Below are positions 63,309-64,000 of a stretch of DNA of 64,000 bases, in pieces. The DNA lies in contig NC_020813.1 in the NCBI RefSeq assembly GCF_000348725.1, positions 2,277,563 to 2,341,562 of the forward strand, read 5' to 3'. Source of the DNA: Pseudobdellovibrio exovorus JSS (GTDB lineage Bacteria; Bdellovibrionota; Bdellovibrionia; Bdellovibrionales; Bdellovibrionaceae). The notes beneath the pieces are model-generated. The model was not told the origin of the DNA, ran no database searches, and saw nothing but the letters and a program-made list of their open reading frames with translations. The position numbers and the translations under genes are program-made. How positions within the stretch are numbered: position 1 is the stretch's first letter; the number at the start of each line of letters is the position of its first letter.

Positions 63309-64000
63309 ATGAACTACAAGAGTTTTCCATCGGAATATTGGTCAGAAATTGAAAAAACTCTCGGCGTATTGAAGCAGCAAGGAACTCCGCTTATTGCCGC
63401 CTTTGATGCAGATGGAACTCTGTGGGACACAGATTTAGGTGAAAATTTTTTTCAATATCAAATCGACAATAAACTAGTGCCTTTGCCATCTGATCCTTGG
63501 CAACACTATTTGGATATGAAAAAAGTAAATGGTGACCCCAGAGATGCTTACGCATGGTTGGCACAGATCAATCACAGAGTGTCGCTACAGCAAGTGCAAC
63601 AGTGGTCGCAATTAGCTTTTAACACTATTCAACCAAAACCTATTTTCAGTGAACAAAAGAAGTTGATCGATTTATTGCTGAAACATCAGGTTCAAATCTA
63701 TATCGTCACAGCCTCGATTAAATGGGCCGTGGAACCTGGCGCGCGCGCACTGGGATTAACTTTTGACAATGTCATCGGCGTAGAAACCGCCGTTGTCGAT
63801 GGACTCGTCACTCAAGAAAAGCTTTATCCGATTACCTACCGCGAAGGAAAAGTTGAAGCGCTGTTGAAACATACCAACGGACAAGTTCCTTTCTTTGCTT
63901 GCGGAAACTCTATTGGGGATCTAGAACTACTTGCCAGTGCTAGCCATTTAAAATTGGCAGTCAGTGCAGCTTCCCGTGATGACAAACTTTTTAAATCTGA
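63309..64000 (+). CDS. HAD-family phosphatase (phosphoserine phosphatase-like), cut by window end
   Basis: 230 residues visible from ATG 63309, no stop before the end of the window. HAD motifs: AAFDADGTLWDT (nucleophile Asp and acid Asp), IVTASIKWAVEPG (motif II Ser/Thr) and FFACGNSIGDLELL (motif IV acidic pair). This matches SerB-like haloacid dehalogenase phosphatases. The substrate is not known. Divergent from the GNAT-like gene. Confidence 0.85.
   Translation, partial: MNYKSFPSEYWSEIEKTLGVLKQQGTPLIAAFDADGTLWDTDLGENFFQYQIDNKLVPLPSDPWQHYLDMKKVNGDPRDAYAWLAQINHRVSLQQVQQWSQLAFNTIQPKPIFSEQKKLIDLLLKHQVQIYIVTASIKWAVEPGARALGLTFDNVIGVETAVVDGLVTQEKLYPITYREGKVEALLKHTNGQVPFFACGNSIGDLELLASASHLKLAVSAASRDDKLFKS

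Noticed and set aside
1..64000. CRISPR array, prophage or tRNA genes
   Set aside because: No regularly spaced repeats, no phage structural genes, and no cloverleaf with the conserved T-loop sequence was found in any intergenic region.

Overview
The window looks like a chromosomal segment of a predatory delta-type bacterium of the Bdellovibrionota, perhaps close to Bdellovibrio or Pseudobdellovibrio exovorus. This is an inference from moderate-to-low GC, dense short operons, many secreted proteases and lipoproteins, a fused SpeD-SpeE enzyme, and amino-acid degradation modules. No 16S rRNA, tRNA, CRISPR array or prophage was seen. The one clear RNA gene is rnpB (RNase P RNA), on the minus strand at 46.4-46.8 kb.

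Layout. 0-4.3 kb: a truncated IS transposase against the 3' end of a YejA-YejB-YejE peptide ABC importer that has no ATPase gene beside it. 4.4-13 kb: an arginase/agmatinase-family enzyme, small secreted proteins, a zinc-less DksA-like protein, a TetR regulator, a penicillin-binding protein, exonuclease III, a putative ATP-grasp enzyme and an S41 protease. 13-20.6 kb: hldD (LPS heptose), an aromatic amino acid hydroxylase, a TrmJ-type methyltransferase, then hmgA and hppD. Together these give Phe -> Tyr -> 4-hydroxyphenylpyruvate -> homogentisate -> ring opening. 20.7-26.7 kb: a zinc-ribbon membrane protein, a wHTH/nucleotidyltransferase pair behind a near-consensus promoter with repeated operators, a PIF1-like helicase, a rhodanese and a HAD 5'-nucleotidase.

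26.8-31.5 kb: a tightly overlapping six-gene operon (PanG-like DUF2520 protein, panB, panC, coaBC, coaX, panD) that covers ketoisovalerate to phosphopantetheine. 31.5-36.4 kb: a desaturase and three envelope proteins of unknown role. 36.4-41.7 kb: a leucine/isovalerate (liu) degradation operon with a methylcrotonyl-CoA carboxylase whose biotin carboxylase and biotin carrier are separate genes. 41.8-46.4 kb: small proteins and a methyltransferase, then an accessory patch of two toxin-antitoxin-like pairs around a RAYT/Y1 transposase, ending at rnpB.

46.9-64 kb: secreted proteins, a nitroreductase, DUF3015 and DUF4105 proteins (with a terminator-like hairpin inside the signal-peptide codons of the latter), a trypsin-like lipoprotein, a LysR regulator, an (alpha/alpha)6 glycosidase-like protein, a stand-alone RlmK, a SpeD-SpeE fusion, Fe-SOD, a gluzincin-like secreted protein between two structured intergenic regions, an S41-like lipoprotein, glpD, a GNAT-like protein and a truncated HAD phosphatase. 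No completely new system is proven. The best leads are the wHTH/NTase module, the PanG-type reductase, the toxin/RAYT patch and the coding-sequence-embedded terminator.
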